Part shown: positions 32,847 through 43,225 of the stretch, piece by piece | Position numbering within the stretch: the first letter of the stretch is position 1 | How the letters are laid out: each line of letters begins with the position of its first letter | Assembly (NCBI RefSeq): GCF_008704535.1 | Contig: NZ_CP023701.1 | Span: 1,612,001-1,676,000, forward strand | DNA: 64,000 nt | Reading direction: 5' to 3' | Origin: Streptomyces subrutilus | GTDB lineage: Bacteria > Actinomycetota > Actinomycetes > Streptomycetales > Streptomycetaceae | Notes under the pieces: generated by a model | Database searches by the model: none | What the model saw: the letters and a program-made list of their open reading frames with translations, nothing else | Told to the model about the DNA's origin: nothing | Made by a program: the position numbers and the translations under genes

Positions 32847-34154
32847 GTGAACGATCCCAACGGCGTCGGCTTCTACGTCCCCGGCGCCCTCCTGCTGCTG
32901 GCCGGCTGCCTGAAGCTGCCGGCCCTGCGCCGCAACCCCGGCGACGAACTGCTGCGCTCCGTGTGCGTCCTGCTCTTCGTGGCCGCCGCGGTCTTCGCCG
33001 TGGCCGCGGTCCCCTCGATCGCCGCCGTCAACCGCGTCACGGGCGTCGCGAACGCGGCCGCACCGGTCGTGTACACCGTGCTGACCGCCTTCTCCGGCGC
33101 CAATCTGGTCCTCGTGATCCGCTGGAGCAGCGGTCCCGACGACGCGCGTCGGGCGGCGCGCTGGTCCCGGCGCTGCCACGCCGCCACCGTCGCGGTGATC
33201 GTCGCGATCAACGCCCTGTTCGTCCTGGGGGACGCTCCGGTGGAGCGGCTGACCGACCTGGACACCTACTACGCGTCCACCCCGTACATCCGCGAGATGA
33301 TCGTCCTCTACCTGGCGGCGCACACCACGACCGCCCTGCTGATGACCTTCCTCTGCACGCGCTGGGCGCGGCTGGTGCGCGGACCGCTGCGCGCCGGGCT
33401 CGTCCTCATCGTCATCGGCTACCTGCTCAACCTGGTCTACGACGCCCTGAAGTTCACGGCGGTGGGCGCCCGCTGGGCCGGTCGCGACCTGGACCACCTG
33501 AGCTGGCCGATCGCACCACCGGTCGCGGCCGTGTCCGCGCTGCTGATCGGCCTCGGCCTGGTCCTGCCGCTGCTGTCCCAGCGGCTGACCGACCACCTGG
33601 GCCTGTGGCGGCGCTACCACCGGCTCCAGCCGGCCTGGCGGGAGCTGCGCGCGGCGACCGGACGCGGCATCGGCCCGGCCGGCGGCCGCTGGACGCCGAT
33701 CGAAGTCCGCGTCATCCAGACGGAATCGGAGATCCACGACGGCATCCTCGCCGTCAACCCGTACCTCGACCCGGGGCTCCGGGAGGCCGCGCTGCACGAG
33801 GCGCTCAAGACCGCGCCCTCGGCCGACGAGGCCGCGGCCGTCGCCGATGCCGCCGCCCTGGCGCACGCCGTGGTCGTGTGGGCCGGGGACGCGGGCGGCC
33901 GCGCGCCGACGGCCGCGGAGCACCCGGCGGGCCGGGCCCTGCTCGCCTCCCCCCGCACCAGCGCGGGTCTCGTCCGCATGTCGCGGGCGCTGTCCGGATC
34001 GGAGGTGGTCCGGGCGGTGCGCGAGGCGGCGCTGCGGGAGGCGGCGCTGCGGGAGGCGGCGCTGCGGGAGGACGGGGGGCGGCCGCGGTCCGGCGGGCCC
34101 GGCGACGCACCCGGTGCGGAGGCCGGGGCTCAGCCCTCGGAGGCCTCGGCGTAG
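32847..34154 (+). CDS. MAB_1171c-like multi-pass membrane protein
   Basis: This 435-residue protein has about seven hydrophobic segments between residues 8 and 240 and a cytoplasmic C-terminal half beginning around LTDHLGLWRRYHRLQPAWREL. The second half includes RWTPIEVRVIQTESEIHDGI, which is characteristic of the MAB_1171c family of putative transporters, and a repetitive Glu-Ala-Ala-Leu-Arg tail. The family function is unknown. It follows an XRE gene by 34 bp and overlaps the 3' end of a convergent gene by 25 bp. Confidence 0.82.
   Translation: MNDPNGVGFYVPGALLLLAGCLKLPALRRNPGDELLRSVCVLLFVAAAVFAVAAVPSIAAVNRVTGVANAAAPVVYTVLTAFSGANLVLVIRWSSGPDDARRAARWSRRCHAATVAVIVAINALFVLGDAPVERLTDLDTYYASTPYIREMIVLYLAAHTTTALLMTFLCTRWARLVRGPLRAGLVLIVIGYLLNLVYDALKFTAVGARWAGRDLDHLSWPIAPPVAAVSALLIGLGLVLPLLSQRLTDHLGLWRRYHRLQPAWRELRAATGRGIGPAGGRWTPIEVRVIQTESEIHDGILAVNPYLDPGLREAALHEALKTAPSADEAAAVADAAALAHAVVVWAGDAGGRAPTAAEHPAGRALLASPRTSAGLVRMSRALSGSEVVRAVREAALREAALREAALREDGGRPRSGGPGDAPGAEAGAQPSEASA
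34023..34067. repeat. Three perfect 15-bp tandem repeats inside the membrane protein gene
   Basis: GAGGCGGCGCTGCGG is repeated three times head to tail, encoding EAALR three times in the cytoplasmic tail. Because the unit is a multiple of three, copy-number change would lengthen or shorten the helix without a frameshift. Confidence 0.85.
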
Positions 34155-34570
34155 GCCTGGCTGAGCTCGGGTGAGCCCGTCATCGCCCAGGAGACCCCGG
34201 ACTCGATCACGTTCAGTTCGCGGCCCGAGGCCAGCCGGATCACCGGCTGGCCGTTCGGCCAGACCTGCCAGCCGGCGCCCGGGACGGTACGGACGATCAC
34301 CGTACCGAGGTAGAAGCCCGCGTCGTTGCCGAGCCACGGCACGATCTCGGGGTCCCGGCGCCAGCGCGGCATCAGCTGGTCGAGGGCCTCCAACGAGGCC
34401 CGGCTCCCGTCGAGTTCGAGCCCGTCCGACCTCGCCTGGACGCGCAGCATCTCGCACTCGGAGAACAGCTCGGCGATGCCCTCGGGGTCGTCCGCGAGGG
34501 CGGCGGCGAGCCCCGCGCCCTGTTCCGTTTCGTGTCGGTTCAGCCAGTGGCCCAGGAAGGGGATGTTCAT
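34130..34570 (-). CDS. Uncharacterised DUF6278-like protein
   Basis: This 146-residue protein of a Streptomyces-restricted family has no assigned function. It starts MNIPFLGHWLNRHE, contains ASLEALDQLMPRWRRDPEIVPWLGNDAGFYLGTVIVRTVPGAGW and ends in GRELNVIESGVSWAMTGSPELSQAYAEAS. The latter half resembles immunity-type or SUKH-like alpha/beta proteins that read as cytosolic binding domains, but this is only an impression. Naming as DUF6278 rests on memory of that family. It ends inside the convergent membrane protein gene. Confidence 0.75.
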   Translation of the reverse strand: MNIPFLGHWLNRHETEQGAGLAAALADDPEGIAELFSECEMLRVQARSDGLELDGSRASLEALDQLMPRWRRDPEIVPWLGNDAGFYLGTVIVRTVPGAGWQVWPNGQPVIRLASGRELNVIESGVSWAMTGSPELSQAYAEASEG

Positions 34571-34659
34571 ACCGTCCAGACTCGCACCAGGAACCGTCGC
34601 TGACCACAGGGCGCGCCTGACCGGTCGGCCCGGATCGGTCCGCGCCCCCGGGGCCGCCG

Positions 34660-35445
34660 CTACCGGTCGAGGTCGAGGTCCACCACGACCGGTGCGTGGT
34701 CGGACGCGCCCTTGCCCTTGCGCTCCTCGCGGTCCACGTAGGCGTCGGTGACGGCCTTGGTGAAGGGCTCGTTCCCGTAGACCAGGTCGATGCGCATGCC
34801 CCGGTTCTTCGGGAAGGCGAGCATGCGGTAGTCCCAGAAGGTGTACGGGCGGTCGTACTTGAGGGCGCGGGGGAACACGTCGGAGAGGCCCGCGGCCCGC
34901 AGCTCCTCCAGGGCCGCGCGCTCGGCGGGGGTCACGTGGGTGGCGCCGGCGAAGACGGCCGGGTCGTAGACGTCCTCGTCGGTCGGGGCCACGTTGAAGT
35001 CGCCGAGGACCGCGAAGGGGCGCGGACCGGCCGCGTCCTCGGCCACGGCGGCGGCCAGGGCGCGGAACCAGCCCAGCTTGTAGCCGTAGTGGTCGTGCTC
35101 CACCTCGCGGCCGTTGGGCACGTACACCGACCAGACGCGGACCCCGCCGCAGGTCGCGGAGATCGCGCGGGGCTCCTGGACGCCCTCGTAGTCGGGCCCG
35201 CCCGGCAGACCGGTGACCACGTCCTCCAGGCCGACCTTGGAGAGAAGGGCGACGCCGTTCCACCGGCCGGTGGCGTTGACGGCCGACTCGTAGCCGAGCT
35301 CGCGCAGCTCGTCGTGGGGGAACTGCTCCGCGGAGCACTTGGTCTCCTGGACGCACAGGACGTCCGTGCCGGAGCTCTCCAGCCAGGCGAGCAGGCGCGG
35401 CAGCCGGGCCGTGATCGAGTTGACGTTGTACGTGGCGATACGCAT
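34660..35445 (-). CDS. xth: Exodeoxyribonuclease III
   Basis: This 261-residue member of the exonuclease/endonuclease/phosphatase superfamily acts as an AP endonuclease and 3'-5' exonuclease in base excision repair. The motif order is complete: RIATYNVNSITARLPRLLAW, CVQETKC (metal-binding Glu), VYVPNGREVEHDHYGYK, VLGDFNVAPTDEDVYDP, YTFWDYR, MRIDLVYGN and the catalytic ASDHAPVVVDLD at the C-terminus. The ATG at 35445 is preferred to a longer in-frame reading. It is followed upstream by an MBL-fold gene on the same strand. Confidence 0.95.
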   Translation of the reverse strand: MRIATYNVNSITARLPRLLAWLESSGTDVLCVQETKCSAEQFPHDELRELGYESAVNATGRWNGVALLSKVGLEDVVTGLPGGPDYEGVQEPRAISATCGGVRVWSVYVPNGREVEHDHYGYKLGWFRALAAAVAEDAAGPRPFAVLGDFNVAPTDEDVYDPAVFAGATHVTPAERAALEELRAAGLSDVFPRALKYDRPYTFWDYRMLAFPKNRGMRIDLVYGNEPFTKAVTDAYVDREERKGKGASDHAPVVVDLDLDR

Positions 35446-35475
35446 GGGTGCCAACCTATCGCCTGGCACCGACAG

Positions 35476-36108
35476 TCACAGTTCGGTGCTGGCGCCGGCG
35501 GTGAGTCGGGCGTGGTCGGCGCCGCCGAGGCTCTCCAGCGCCCGGTCGTAGATCGGCCGGGCGAGGTCGGCGAGGTAGGCGTCGTGGATGTCGACGGCCC
35601 GGCGCGGGGCGACCTCGCGGACGTAGTCGATCACCTCGGCGATCTTGTTCCAGGGGGCGTGCACCGGGAGCATCAGGGTGTCCACGGGCACCCCGGGCAC
35701 GGTGAGCGCGTCTCCGGGGTGGAAGACCGAGCCGTCCACGAGGTAGCCGACGTTCGTGACCCGCGGCATGTCCGGGTGGATGACCGCGTGCAGCTCGCCG
35801 TGGACCGCGACCTCGAAGCCGGCCGCGGTGAAGGCGTCCCCGTGGCCCACGGTGTGGACCCGGCCCGGGTAGGCGGGGGCGAGCAGCCGGGCGACGCTGT
35901 CCAGGGTCCACAGCCCGGCGGCCGGGTTCGCGTCGAGGGCGGCCCGCAGCCGGCCCTCCTCGAAGTGGTCGGGGTGTTCGTGCGTGACCAGCAGGACGTC
36001 CGCCCCGAGCCCCGCGTCCGGTTCGCTGAAGGCGCCCGGGTCGATGACGAGCGTGCGCCCGTCCTTCTCCAGTTGGACGCAGGAGTGCAGCCGCTTGGTG
36101 AGCTTCAT
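35476..36108 (-). CDS. MBL-fold metal-dependent hydrolase
   Basis: This 210-residue protein of the UlaG-like metallo-beta-lactamase class starts MKLTKRLHSCVQLEKDGRTLVIDPG and carries VLLVTHEHPDHFEEGRL, the metal-binding HxHxDH motif, followed by GYLVDGSVFHPGDALT and VDIHDAYLADL. UlaG-like proteins hydrolyse lactones or phosphodiesters or are of unknown role. It lies 30 bp upstream of xth in the same direction, so they may share a transcript. Confidence 0.9.
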   Translation of the reverse strand: MKLTKRLHSCVQLEKDGRTLVIDPGAFSEPDAGLGADVLLVTHEHPDHFEEGRLRAALDANPAAGLWTLDSVARLLAPAYPGRVHTVGHGDAFTAAGFEVAVHGELHAVIHPDMPRVTNVGYLVDGSVFHPGDALTVPGVPVDTLMLPVHAPWNKIAEVIDYVREVAPRRAVDIHDAYLADLARPIYDRALESLGGADHARLTAGASTEL

Positions 36109-36177
36109 GATCCAAGGCTAGCGCCGGCCGGCCCGGCCGCGCGGGTCCGCTCCCCCGGGTCCGCCGGCCGGTCGCGC

Positions 36178-36774
36178 CTACGGCGTGGTCGTGGACACCA
36201 CGTAGACGCGGGCGATCCGCGGTTCCGTGAGGTCGACGGTGATGTCCCGGGTCGGGCGCGGGCCCTGCTGCTCCAGCGTCGTGCCGTACCAGCGGGACCG
36301 GGGTTTCCACTTCCACCCGGCGACCTCGGTGTCGTGCGCGGAGATGGAGACGCCGGGGGTCAGCCCGGCCCGGTCGACGCCGACGGAGGACAGGAACACG
36401 TCCAGCTGGTCGGGGGTGACGGCGAACTGGATGTACAGCCGGCTGGTGCGCCAGTTGTTGGTCTCCAGGAATCCCACCCGCCAGGCCTCCGGCGGGATGG
36501 GCACCTCGTAGATGCTGCGCTGCACCTTGGAGGGCCAGCCGGGGCGCACCTCGGTCGCGCCGACCTTGGCCGCCTTGTCCCGGCCGCTCTGGCGGCTCTG
36601 CTGGGCGGAGACGGCCAGGTAGCCGGCGGGGACGCCGACCAGCAGCAGGATGATGATCGCGGTGACCCAGCGGCGCCGGACCACGTGCCTGCGGTCCTCG
36701 GCCGGGGGTCCGGGCGCCCTGCCCCCGTCGTCGGGGGCGGGGGCCTGGTGGGGCAGGGTGGGGGGCGGTGTCAC
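36178..36774 (-). CDS. Membrane-anchored protein of unknown function
   Basis: This 198-residue protein has a Pro-rich cytoplasmic N-terminus, a basic patch RRHVVRRR, one membrane segment (WVTAIIILLLVGVPAGYLAV, about residues 40-59) and an extracytoplasmic domain of about 135 residues (WRTSRLYIQFAVTPDQLDVFLSSVGVD, WKPRSRWYGTTLEQQG). I do not recognise the domain; similar small anchored proteins are common and uncharacterised in Streptomyces. Its GTG overlaps the ROK kinase stop (GTGA), so it is the last cistron of the sugar-kinase operon. Confidence 0.8.
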   Translation of the reverse strand: MTPPPTLPHQAPAPDDGGRAPGPPAEDRRHVVRRRWVTAIIILLLVGVPAGYLAVSAQQSRQSGRDKAAKVGATEVRPGWPSKVQRSIYEVPIPPEAWRVGFLETNNWRTSRLYIQFAVTPDQLDVFLSSVGVDRAGLTPGVSISAHDTEVAGWKWKPRSRWYGTTLEQQGPRPTRDITVDLTEPRIARVYVVSTTTP

Positions 36775-37931
36775 TGCTGGTCCCGGTCCTCGGGGCCGGC
36801 GGCGTCGCGCCGGCCCAGCTGTGCGTAGCGTTCGTACCGCTCGACGCGCCGGCGGGTGGCGCGGCGGAAGCGGCGGGCGACGAGCCGGGAGAGGTCGGCG
36901 GCGCCGACCATGCCGGCCTCGGGGCCGAGCTGGGCCTTGGCGATGCGGGCCTCGGGGCGGTAGCCGCGGCCGGTCAGGTGGCGGCGGAAGGCGTCGCGGG
37001 CCGGGCCGATCAGCAGGTCGTCGGCGGCGCTGACGCCGCCGCCGATGACGAAGCAGGAGGGGTCGAGGGCGGCGGCGAGGTTGGCGATGCCGACGCCGAG
37101 CCACTGGCCGATGTCCTGGAGCAGTTCGACGCACATGGCGTCGCCCTCGCGGGCCAGCTCGGTGATGAGCGGCCCGGTGATCTCCTGCACGTTCCCGCCG
37201 ACCTTGGCGATGATGTCGTGCGCGACCGGGGAGTCGGCGGCCGCGAGCTCGCGGGCCTCGCGGACCAGGGCGTTGCCGGAGCTGTACTGCTCCCAGCAGC
37301 CGCGGTTGCCGCAGGGGCAGCGGTGCCCGCCGGGGACGACCTGCATGTGGCCGAACTCGCCGGCGACCCCGTAGCGGCCGCGCTTGACCTGGCCGCCCTC
37401 CAGGATGGCCCCGCCGATGCCGGTGCCGAGCGTGATCATGACGAGGTGGTCCTCGCCGCGCCCGGCGCCGAAGCGCCACTCGGCCCAGGCGGCCGTGTTG
37501 GCATCGTTGTCCACCATGACGGGGACCGCGAGCCGGGACTGGAGCGCGTCGCGCAGCGGCTCGTCGCGCCAGGCCAGGTGCGGTGCGAAGAGGACCCGGG
37601 AGCGGTCGGCGTCGACCCAGCCGGCCGCCCCGATGCCGACCGCGTGCACGTCGTGCCGGTCGGACAGGTCCAGCACCAGCTCGACGATGGTGTCCTCGAC
37701 GACCTTCGGGCTCTTGGACTTGTCGGGCGTCTCGGTGCGGATCTTCTCCAGGATGATCCCGTCGGCGTCGACGACGCCCGCCATCACCTTGGTGCCGCCG
37801 ATGTCGATGCCGACGGTCGGGACGCGCGGTGCGGTCAGGTGCGACCGGCGCTCACGGGTCCCGATGGTCCGCAGGACGGTGCCCCGCGCCGCCCCCCGGT
37901 GGGCGAGCGTGAAGTCCCGGTACGTGCTCAT
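36771..37931 (-). CDS. ROK-family sugar kinase (glucokinase-like)
   Basis: This 386-residue cytosolic kinase carries the ROK hallmarks: the phosphate motif GIDIGGTKVMAGVVD, VPVMVDNDANTAAWAEWRFGAG, LGTGIGGAI, the catalytic-site/Zn motif HRCPCGNRGCWEQYSSG and FVIGGGVSAADDL. There are unusual extensions: about 38 basic residues at the N-terminus and an Arg-rich C-terminal tail of about 45 residues beyond the usual 310-320 residue enzyme. It sits beside a sugar ABC importer and so probably phosphorylates the imported hexose or pentose. It lacks the DNA-binding domain of ROK repressors. Confidence 0.9.
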   Translation of the reverse strand: MSTYRDFTLAHRGAARGTVLRTIGTRERRSHLTAPRVPTVGIDIGGTKVMAGVVDADGIILEKIRTETPDKSKSPKVVEDTIVELVLDLSDRHDVHAVGIGAAGWVDADRSRVLFAPHLAWRDEPLRDALQSRLAVPVMVDNDANTAAWAEWRFGAGRGEDHLVMITLGTGIGGAILEGGQVKRGRYGVAGEFGHMQVVPGGHRCPCGNRGCWEQYSSGNALVREARELAAADSPVAHDIIAKVGGNVQEITGPLITELAREGDAMCVELLQDIGQWLGVGIANLAAALDPSCFVIGGGVSAADDLLIGPARDAFRRHLTGRGYRPEARIAKAQLGPEAGMVGAADLSRLVARRFRRATRRRVERYERYAQLGRRDAAGPEDRDQQ

Positions 37932-37947
37932 CGAGAGGTGCCGTCCC

Positions 37948-38817
<870 letters not shown>

Positions 38818-38819
38818 CG

Positions 38820-39851
38820 TCACTTCGCCTCCGCCCGCTTGCGGACCCATGCGTTGAGCAGCGTCGCGAGCAGCAGCATCGCGCCGAGGAAGAACTTGAA
38901 CCAGTCCGGGTTCCACTGGGCGTAGACGATGCCGTTGCTGGTCATGCCGAAGATGAAGGCGCCCACGGCCGAGCCGATGGCGGAGCCGTAGCCGCCGGTC
39001 ATCAGGCAGCCGCCGATGACGGCCGCGATGATGTACAGGAACTCGTTGCCGACGCCCTCGCCCGACTGGACGACGTCGAACGAGAAGAGGATGTGCTGTC
39101 CGGAGATCCACGCGCACAGGGCGACACCCATGTAGAGCCCGATGCGCGTCTTCACCACGGGGACGCCGGTCGCGCGGGCCGCGTCGGCCCCGCCGCCGAC
39201 GGCGAAGATCCAGTTGCCGGCACGGGTGCGCAGCAGGATCCAGGTGGCCACCGCGACCAGGGCGAACCACCACAGGATGGTGACCTTCAGGGTGACCGAC
39301 CCGATGTTCCACTGCGAGGCGAAGAGGGCCCGCGCGGAGGAGAAGCCCTCCATGTCGGCGATGGACCTGGTGGAGACCGAGCCGCTGATCAGCTTGGTGA
39401 AGCCCAGGTTCAGGCCGGTCAGCATGAGGAAGGTGCCGAGCGTGATGATGAAGCTCGGGAGTTTCGTCCGGGTCAGCAGGAAGCCGTTGAAGAAGCCCAC
39501 GGCGAGCGTGACCAGCAGGGACACCAGGACGCCGACCCACACGTTGGCGGTCATCTGGTAGCTGAACATCGAGCTCAGCAGCGCCGAGGTGGTGACCATG
39601 ACGCCGGCGGACAGGTCGAACTCGCCGCCGATCATCAGCAGGGCCACGGGGACGGCCATGATCCCGATGGTGGAGGCCGAGTACAGGACGGTGCTGAGGC
39701 TGGAGGCCCGCAGGAAGCTGTCGGCAGCGAAGGAGAAGAAGACGAAGACGGCGGCCGCACCGACCACCGCGCCCAGCTCGGGCCGGCCGAGCAGCCTGCG
39801 GACGAGCGAGGTGGGTGCGAGCCGTTCGTCCGCGGGGGCGGCGGCGCTCAT
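38820..39851 (-). CDS. Sugar ABC transporter permease (ribose/xylose type)
   Basis: This 343-residue permease of the RbsC/XylH class has about nine to ten membrane segments, with [18 protein letters not shown] and [24 protein letters not shown] as clear family signatures. It forms the membrane pore for a monosaccharide. The ATG overlaps the binding-protein stop by four bases, and the ATPase gene follows after two bases. It carries no unusual insertion. Confidence 0.93.
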   Translation of the reverse strand: MSAAAPADERLAPTSLVRRLLGRPELGAVVGAAAVFVFFSFAADSFLRASSLSTVLYSASTIGIMAVPVALLMIGGEFDLSAGVMVTTSALLSSMFSYQMTANVWVGVLVSLLVTLAVGFFNGFLLTRTKLPSFIITLGTFLMLTGLNLGFTKLISGSVSTRSIADMEGFSSARALFASQWNIGSVTLKVTILWWFALVAVATWILLRTRAGNWIFAVGGGADAARATGVPVVKTRIGLYMGVALCAWISGQHILFSFDVVQSGEGVGNEFLYIIAAVIGGCLMTGGYGSAIGSAVGAFIFGMTSNGIVYAQWNPDWFKFFLGAMLLLATLLNAWVRKRAEAK

Positions 39852-40858
39852 CGGCTGCCCCGCTTGATGTACTCCTCCAGCTTGGCCGCTTCGGCGCCGG
39901 TGACGATCTGCGGTCCGGTCAGGACCGGACGGCCGCCGCCGAGCACGTCGGCGTTGTAGCGGTAGAGCCAGAGCAGGTCGATCGCCTCGTAGCCCTGGAG
40001 GTAGGGCTGCTGGTCGACGGCGAAGCCGAGGGCGCCGGACCTGAGGTCGCGGGCGACCGCCTCGTTGAGGTCGAAGGTGTCCACCTCGGCCTTGCTGCCC
40101 GCCACCTCCTTGGCCTTGATCGCGGTGGGGGCGAAGGGCGCGCCGAGGGTGAGGACCGCGTCGATGGAGGGGTCCGCCTGGAGCTTGGCCTGGAGGGCCG
40201 CCTGGACGGAGGGCATGTTGGTGCCCTCGACGTACAGGTTCTCCAGCGTTCCGCCGAAGGTCTTCCTGGCTCCGGCGCAGCGCTGCTCGTGCCCCACGTT
40301 GCCCTGCTCGTGCAGGACGCAGACGGCCTTCTTGCGGCCGCGCTTGGTCAGCTCGGTGCCGACCGCCTCGCCGGCGACCTCCTCGTCCTGCCCGATGTGG
40401 GTCAGGGCGCCGTAGGCGGCGGACTCGGCGGAGCCGGAGTTCACGGTGACCACCGGGATGCCGGCCTTGACGGCCTTGGCGAGGACGTCCTTGAGGGCCT
40501 CGGGCTTGGCCAGGCTCACCACGATCCCGTCGACCTTCTGGTCGATGGCGTTCTGGACGAACTGCGCCTGCTGCTGGGCCTGGTCGTCGTGGGCGTAGAC
40601 GAAGTTGATGTTGTCCTTCGCCGCGGCCTCCTTGGCACCCTTCTGGACGATGTCCCAGAAGGTGTCCCCGTCGCCCGCGTGCGTGACCATCGCGAAGGTC
40701 CAGCGCGGGGTGGAGACGGCCGGCCGGCCCGCCTCGGCGGCCTTCGCCCGCTCCTCGGCGCGCTTGCCGCCCGTACTGCTGCATCCCGCGAGCGAGGCTC
40801 CCAGCACCGCCGCGAGCACGGCGCCCACGACGCGTACCCCTGTCCGAACCCTAGCCAC
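39848..40858 (-). CDS. Sugar-binding lipoprotein of the RbsB type
   Basis: This 336-residue periplasmic-binding-protein-like lipoprotein has the leader [19 protein letters not shown] (lipobox LAGC) and a pentose/hexose-binding fold: [53 protein letters not shown] and [23 protein letters not shown]. The residue pattern is of the inositol/ribose/fructose branch (DxxxGDxFW). It is the first gene of the operon binding protein, permease, ATPase, ROK kinase, membrane protein. It is divergent from a Gfo/Idh dehydrogenase, which could act on the imported sugar or cyclitol. Confidence 0.92.
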   Translation of the reverse strand: MARVRTGVRVVGAVLAAVLGASLAGCSSTGGKRAEERAKAAEAGRPAVSTPRWTFAMVTHAGDGDTFWDIVQKGAKEAAAKDNINFVYAHDDQAQQQAQFVQNAIDQKVDGIVVSLAKPEALKDVLAKAVKAGIPVVTVNSGSAESAAYGALTHIGQDEEVAGEAVGTELTKRGRKKAVCVLHEQGNVGHEQRCAGARKTFGGTLENLYVEGTNMPSVQAALQAKLQADPSIDAVLTLGAPFAPTAIKAKEVAGSKAEVDTFDLNEAVARDLRSGALGFAVDQQPYLQGYEAIDLLWLYRYNADVLGGGRPVLTGPQIVTGAEAAKLEEYIKRGSR

Positions 40859-41009
40859 GTCGCCGTGCCCTTCCCTCGTCCGTCTCGTCCGTCATCATTC
40901 GGTCATTCCGGTTCCAGCCGCCCAGTATCCGCCACAGTGGACCATGCGGGGTCATCGGGGCGGGGCCGCGCAGATTGACAGGTCCCCCGTACGGGGTCAC
41001 GTTGAGTGC

Positions 41010-42014
41010 ATGCGCATCGGGCTCATCGGAACGGGCCGGATCGGGTCCTTCCACGCGGCGGCGCTCTCCCGCCACCCGCAGGCGGGCTCGCTCCTGCTGG
41101 CCGACGCCGACCCCGCGCGGGCGGCCCGGCTGGCCGACCGGCTCGGGGCCACCGCCGCGCCCTCGGTGGAGCAGGTCTTCACCTGGGGCGTGGACGCGGT
41201 GGTGGTGGCCTGCGCCACCGAGGGCCACGCGGAACTGGTCGTGCGGGCGGTGCGCGGCGGCCTGCCGGTGTTCTGCGAGAAGCCGGTGGCCCCGGACCTG
41301 GCCCGCACCCTGGCGGTGCTGCGCGAGGTGGAGGCGCTGGGCGGCGTGCTCCAGCTGGGCTTCATGCGGCGCTTCGACGCGGGTTACGGGAGGGCGCGGG
41401 AGCTGGTCAGCGCGGGCGCGCTGGGCCGGCTGCACACCGTACGGACCACCACGTCCGACGCCGAGCCGCCGCAGGCCGCGTACCTGGCCACGTCGGGCGG
41501 GCTGTACCGGGACTGCCTGGTGCACGACTTCGACGTGGTGCGCTGGGTGACCGGGCACGAGGTGGCGGAGGTGTACGCGGCCGGTTCGGACGCGGGTCCG
41601 GCGCGGTTCCGGGAGACGGGTGACGTGGACACGGCGGCGGCCGTGCTGGCCCTGGACGACGGCACGCTGGTCACCGCGACCGGCACCCGGTGCAACGGCG
41701 CCGGGTACGACGTGCGCATGGAGCTGGCCGGCGAGCGGGACCAGGTCTGCGTGGGGCTGGACGACCGTACGCCGATCGCGTCGACCGAACCGCAGGGGCC
41801 GCCGGCCGCGAGCAAGCCGTGGACCGGTTTCCTGGAGCGGTTCGGCCCGGCCTACGAGGCCGAGCTGGCCGCCTTCGTCCGGCTGGTGCGCGGCGAGGGC
41901 CCGAACCCGTGCGGGGGCCGGGAGGCGCTGGCCGCGTTCCGGGTGGCCGAGGCGTGCGAGCTCTCGCGCCGGGAGCGGCGCCGGGTGCGGCTGGAGGAGC
42001 TCCCGGACCTGTGA
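41010..42014 (+). CDS. Gfo/Idh/MocA-family dehydrogenase
   Basis: This 334-residue NAD(P)-dependent oxidoreductase starts MRIGLIGTGRIGSFHAAAL with a Rossmann GxGxxG, and carries the family lysine in VFCEKPVAPD, the histidine region GLYRDCLVHDFDVVRW and a C-terminal alpha/beta dimerisation domain. Many close relatives are inositol 2-dehydrogenases. It is divergent from a sugar ABC/ROK operon across 151 bp, so an inositol or sugar oxidation step is a reasonable inference. The ATG at 41010 lies close to a plausible promoter (TTGACA at 40975-40980). Confidence 0.9.
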   Translation: MRIGLIGTGRIGSFHAAALSRHPQAGSLLLADADPARAARLADRLGATAAPSVEQVFTWGVDAVVVACATEGHAELVVRAVRGGLPVFCEKPVAPDLARTLAVLREVEALGGVLQLGFMRRFDAGYGRARELVSAGALGRLHTVRTTTSDAEPPQAAYLATSGGLYRDCLVHDFDVVRWVTGHEVAEVYAAGSDAGPARFRETGDVDTAAAVLALDDGTLVTATGTRCNGAGYDVRMELAGERDQVCVGLDDRTPIASTEPQGPPAASKPWTGFLERFGPAYEAELAAFVRLVRGEGPNPCGGREALAAFRVAEACELSRRERRRVRLEELPDL

Positions 42015-42104
42015 GCACGGTGGTCCCTGTGGTCCCGGCGGCGGCATGGGGGTCAGCGTACGGTCCGCTCCCGCGCCCGGACGGGACGCGAACCGGCCAT
42101 TCGC

Positions 42105-43052
42105 TCACCCGGCGGCGCGGCGCCCCCAGGCGGTGCCGGCCAGGACCAGGACGGCTCCGGCCAGCCCGACGGGGCCGAGGTGCTCGCCACCCAGGGCGAT
42201 GCCGGCGGCGGCCGCCCAGAGGGGTTCGGTGCCGAGCAGCAGGCTGACCCGGGAGGGGGAGGTGCGGCGCACGGCCCAGGTCTGCACGAAGAAGGCGAAG
42301 AGGGTGCAGAAGACGGCGAGGAAGGCGAGGCCGGCCCACTGGGCGGGGCCGAATGCGGCGGCGGCCGCCCAGGGGCTGTCCCCGGTGCCGGGCAGGGCGG
42401 CGAGCAGCACGAAGACGAGGACGGCGCCGCCGAGCTGGACGGTGGTCAGGGAGAGCGCGTCGGCGTCCCGCAGGGCCCGCATGCGGGCCGTGAGCAGGAC
42501 GTTGGCGGTGCGGGCGAGGGCGGCGCCGAGGATCAGCAGGTCGCCGGGGCCGGGGGCGGTGAACCCGCCGCTCTGGGTGAGGAGCACGACTCCGGCGACG
42601 GACACGGCGGCGGCGCCGAGGAAGGCCGCGGGGGGCCGGACCCGGCGCACGGCGGCTTCGGCGAGGGGGGTGAAGACCATGGTCAGGCTGATGATGAGCC
42701 CGGCGTTGGTGGCGGAGGTGTGGACGACGCCGTAGGTCTCCAGGAGGAAGATCCCGCCGAGCACGAGGCCCAGCAGGCCGCCCCCGCGCAGGTGTGCGGG
42801 GGTCAGGGCGCGCAGTCGGCGCCATCCGGCGACGACCAGGACGGGCAGCACGAGCGCGAAGCGGAGCACCAGCACGGCGATCACGGTGTGCGGGGTGGTG
42901 ACGCCCTTGGCGGCGAGGTAGCTGCCGCCCCAGACGACGGCGACGGCCAGGACGGGCAGGTCGGCCAGCCAGGTCCGCGCGGGAGCGCTCCGTACGGGGA
43001 CGGCGGCGGGTACGGGCGCGGCGGGGGGCGCGGCGGCGGGCTCCACGGTCAC
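42105..43052 (-). CDS. EamA/DMT-family transporter
   Basis: This 315-residue membrane protein has about ten membrane segments in two EamA repeats: LAVAVVWGGSYLAAKGVTTP, ETYGVVHTSATNAGLIISLT and SRVSLLLGTEPLWAAAAGI. The N-terminus is Ala/Pro-rich. Homologues export metabolites or amino acids. It is convergent with the Gfo/Idh gene and is a single-gene unit. It is only distantly similar to the EamA protein at 379-1395. Confidence 0.9.
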   Translation of the reverse strand: MTVEPAAAPPAAPVPAAVPVRSAPARTWLADLPVLAVAVVWGGSYLAAKGVTTPHTVIAVLVLRFALVLPVLVVAGWRRLRALTPAHLRGGGLLGLVLGGIFLLETYGVVHTSATNAGLIISLTMVFTPLAEAAVRRVRPPAAFLGAAAVSVAGVVLLTQSGGFTAPGPGDLLILGAALARTANVLLTARMRALRDADALSLTTVQLGGAVLVFVLLAALPGTGDSPWAAAAAFGPAQWAGLAFLAVFCTLFAFFVQTWAVRRTSPSRVSLLLGTEPLWAAAAGIALGGEHLGPVGLAGAVLVLAGTAWGRRAAG

Positions 43053-43225
43053 GGGTGTGCCTCCAACGGCGTGGTGCGGGTGGAGGCTTCGGCGGCTCGC
43101 ACGGGTGCGGGGTCACCGTACCGGAGCCGGTCACGGGGGGCGATCCGCTTTTTTGGGGGCCGCCCCCGCGGCCCGCGGGTGTCGGCGCGGCCGGGGGCGG
43201 AGCGGCGGGATCCGTAAGGGCCGGG

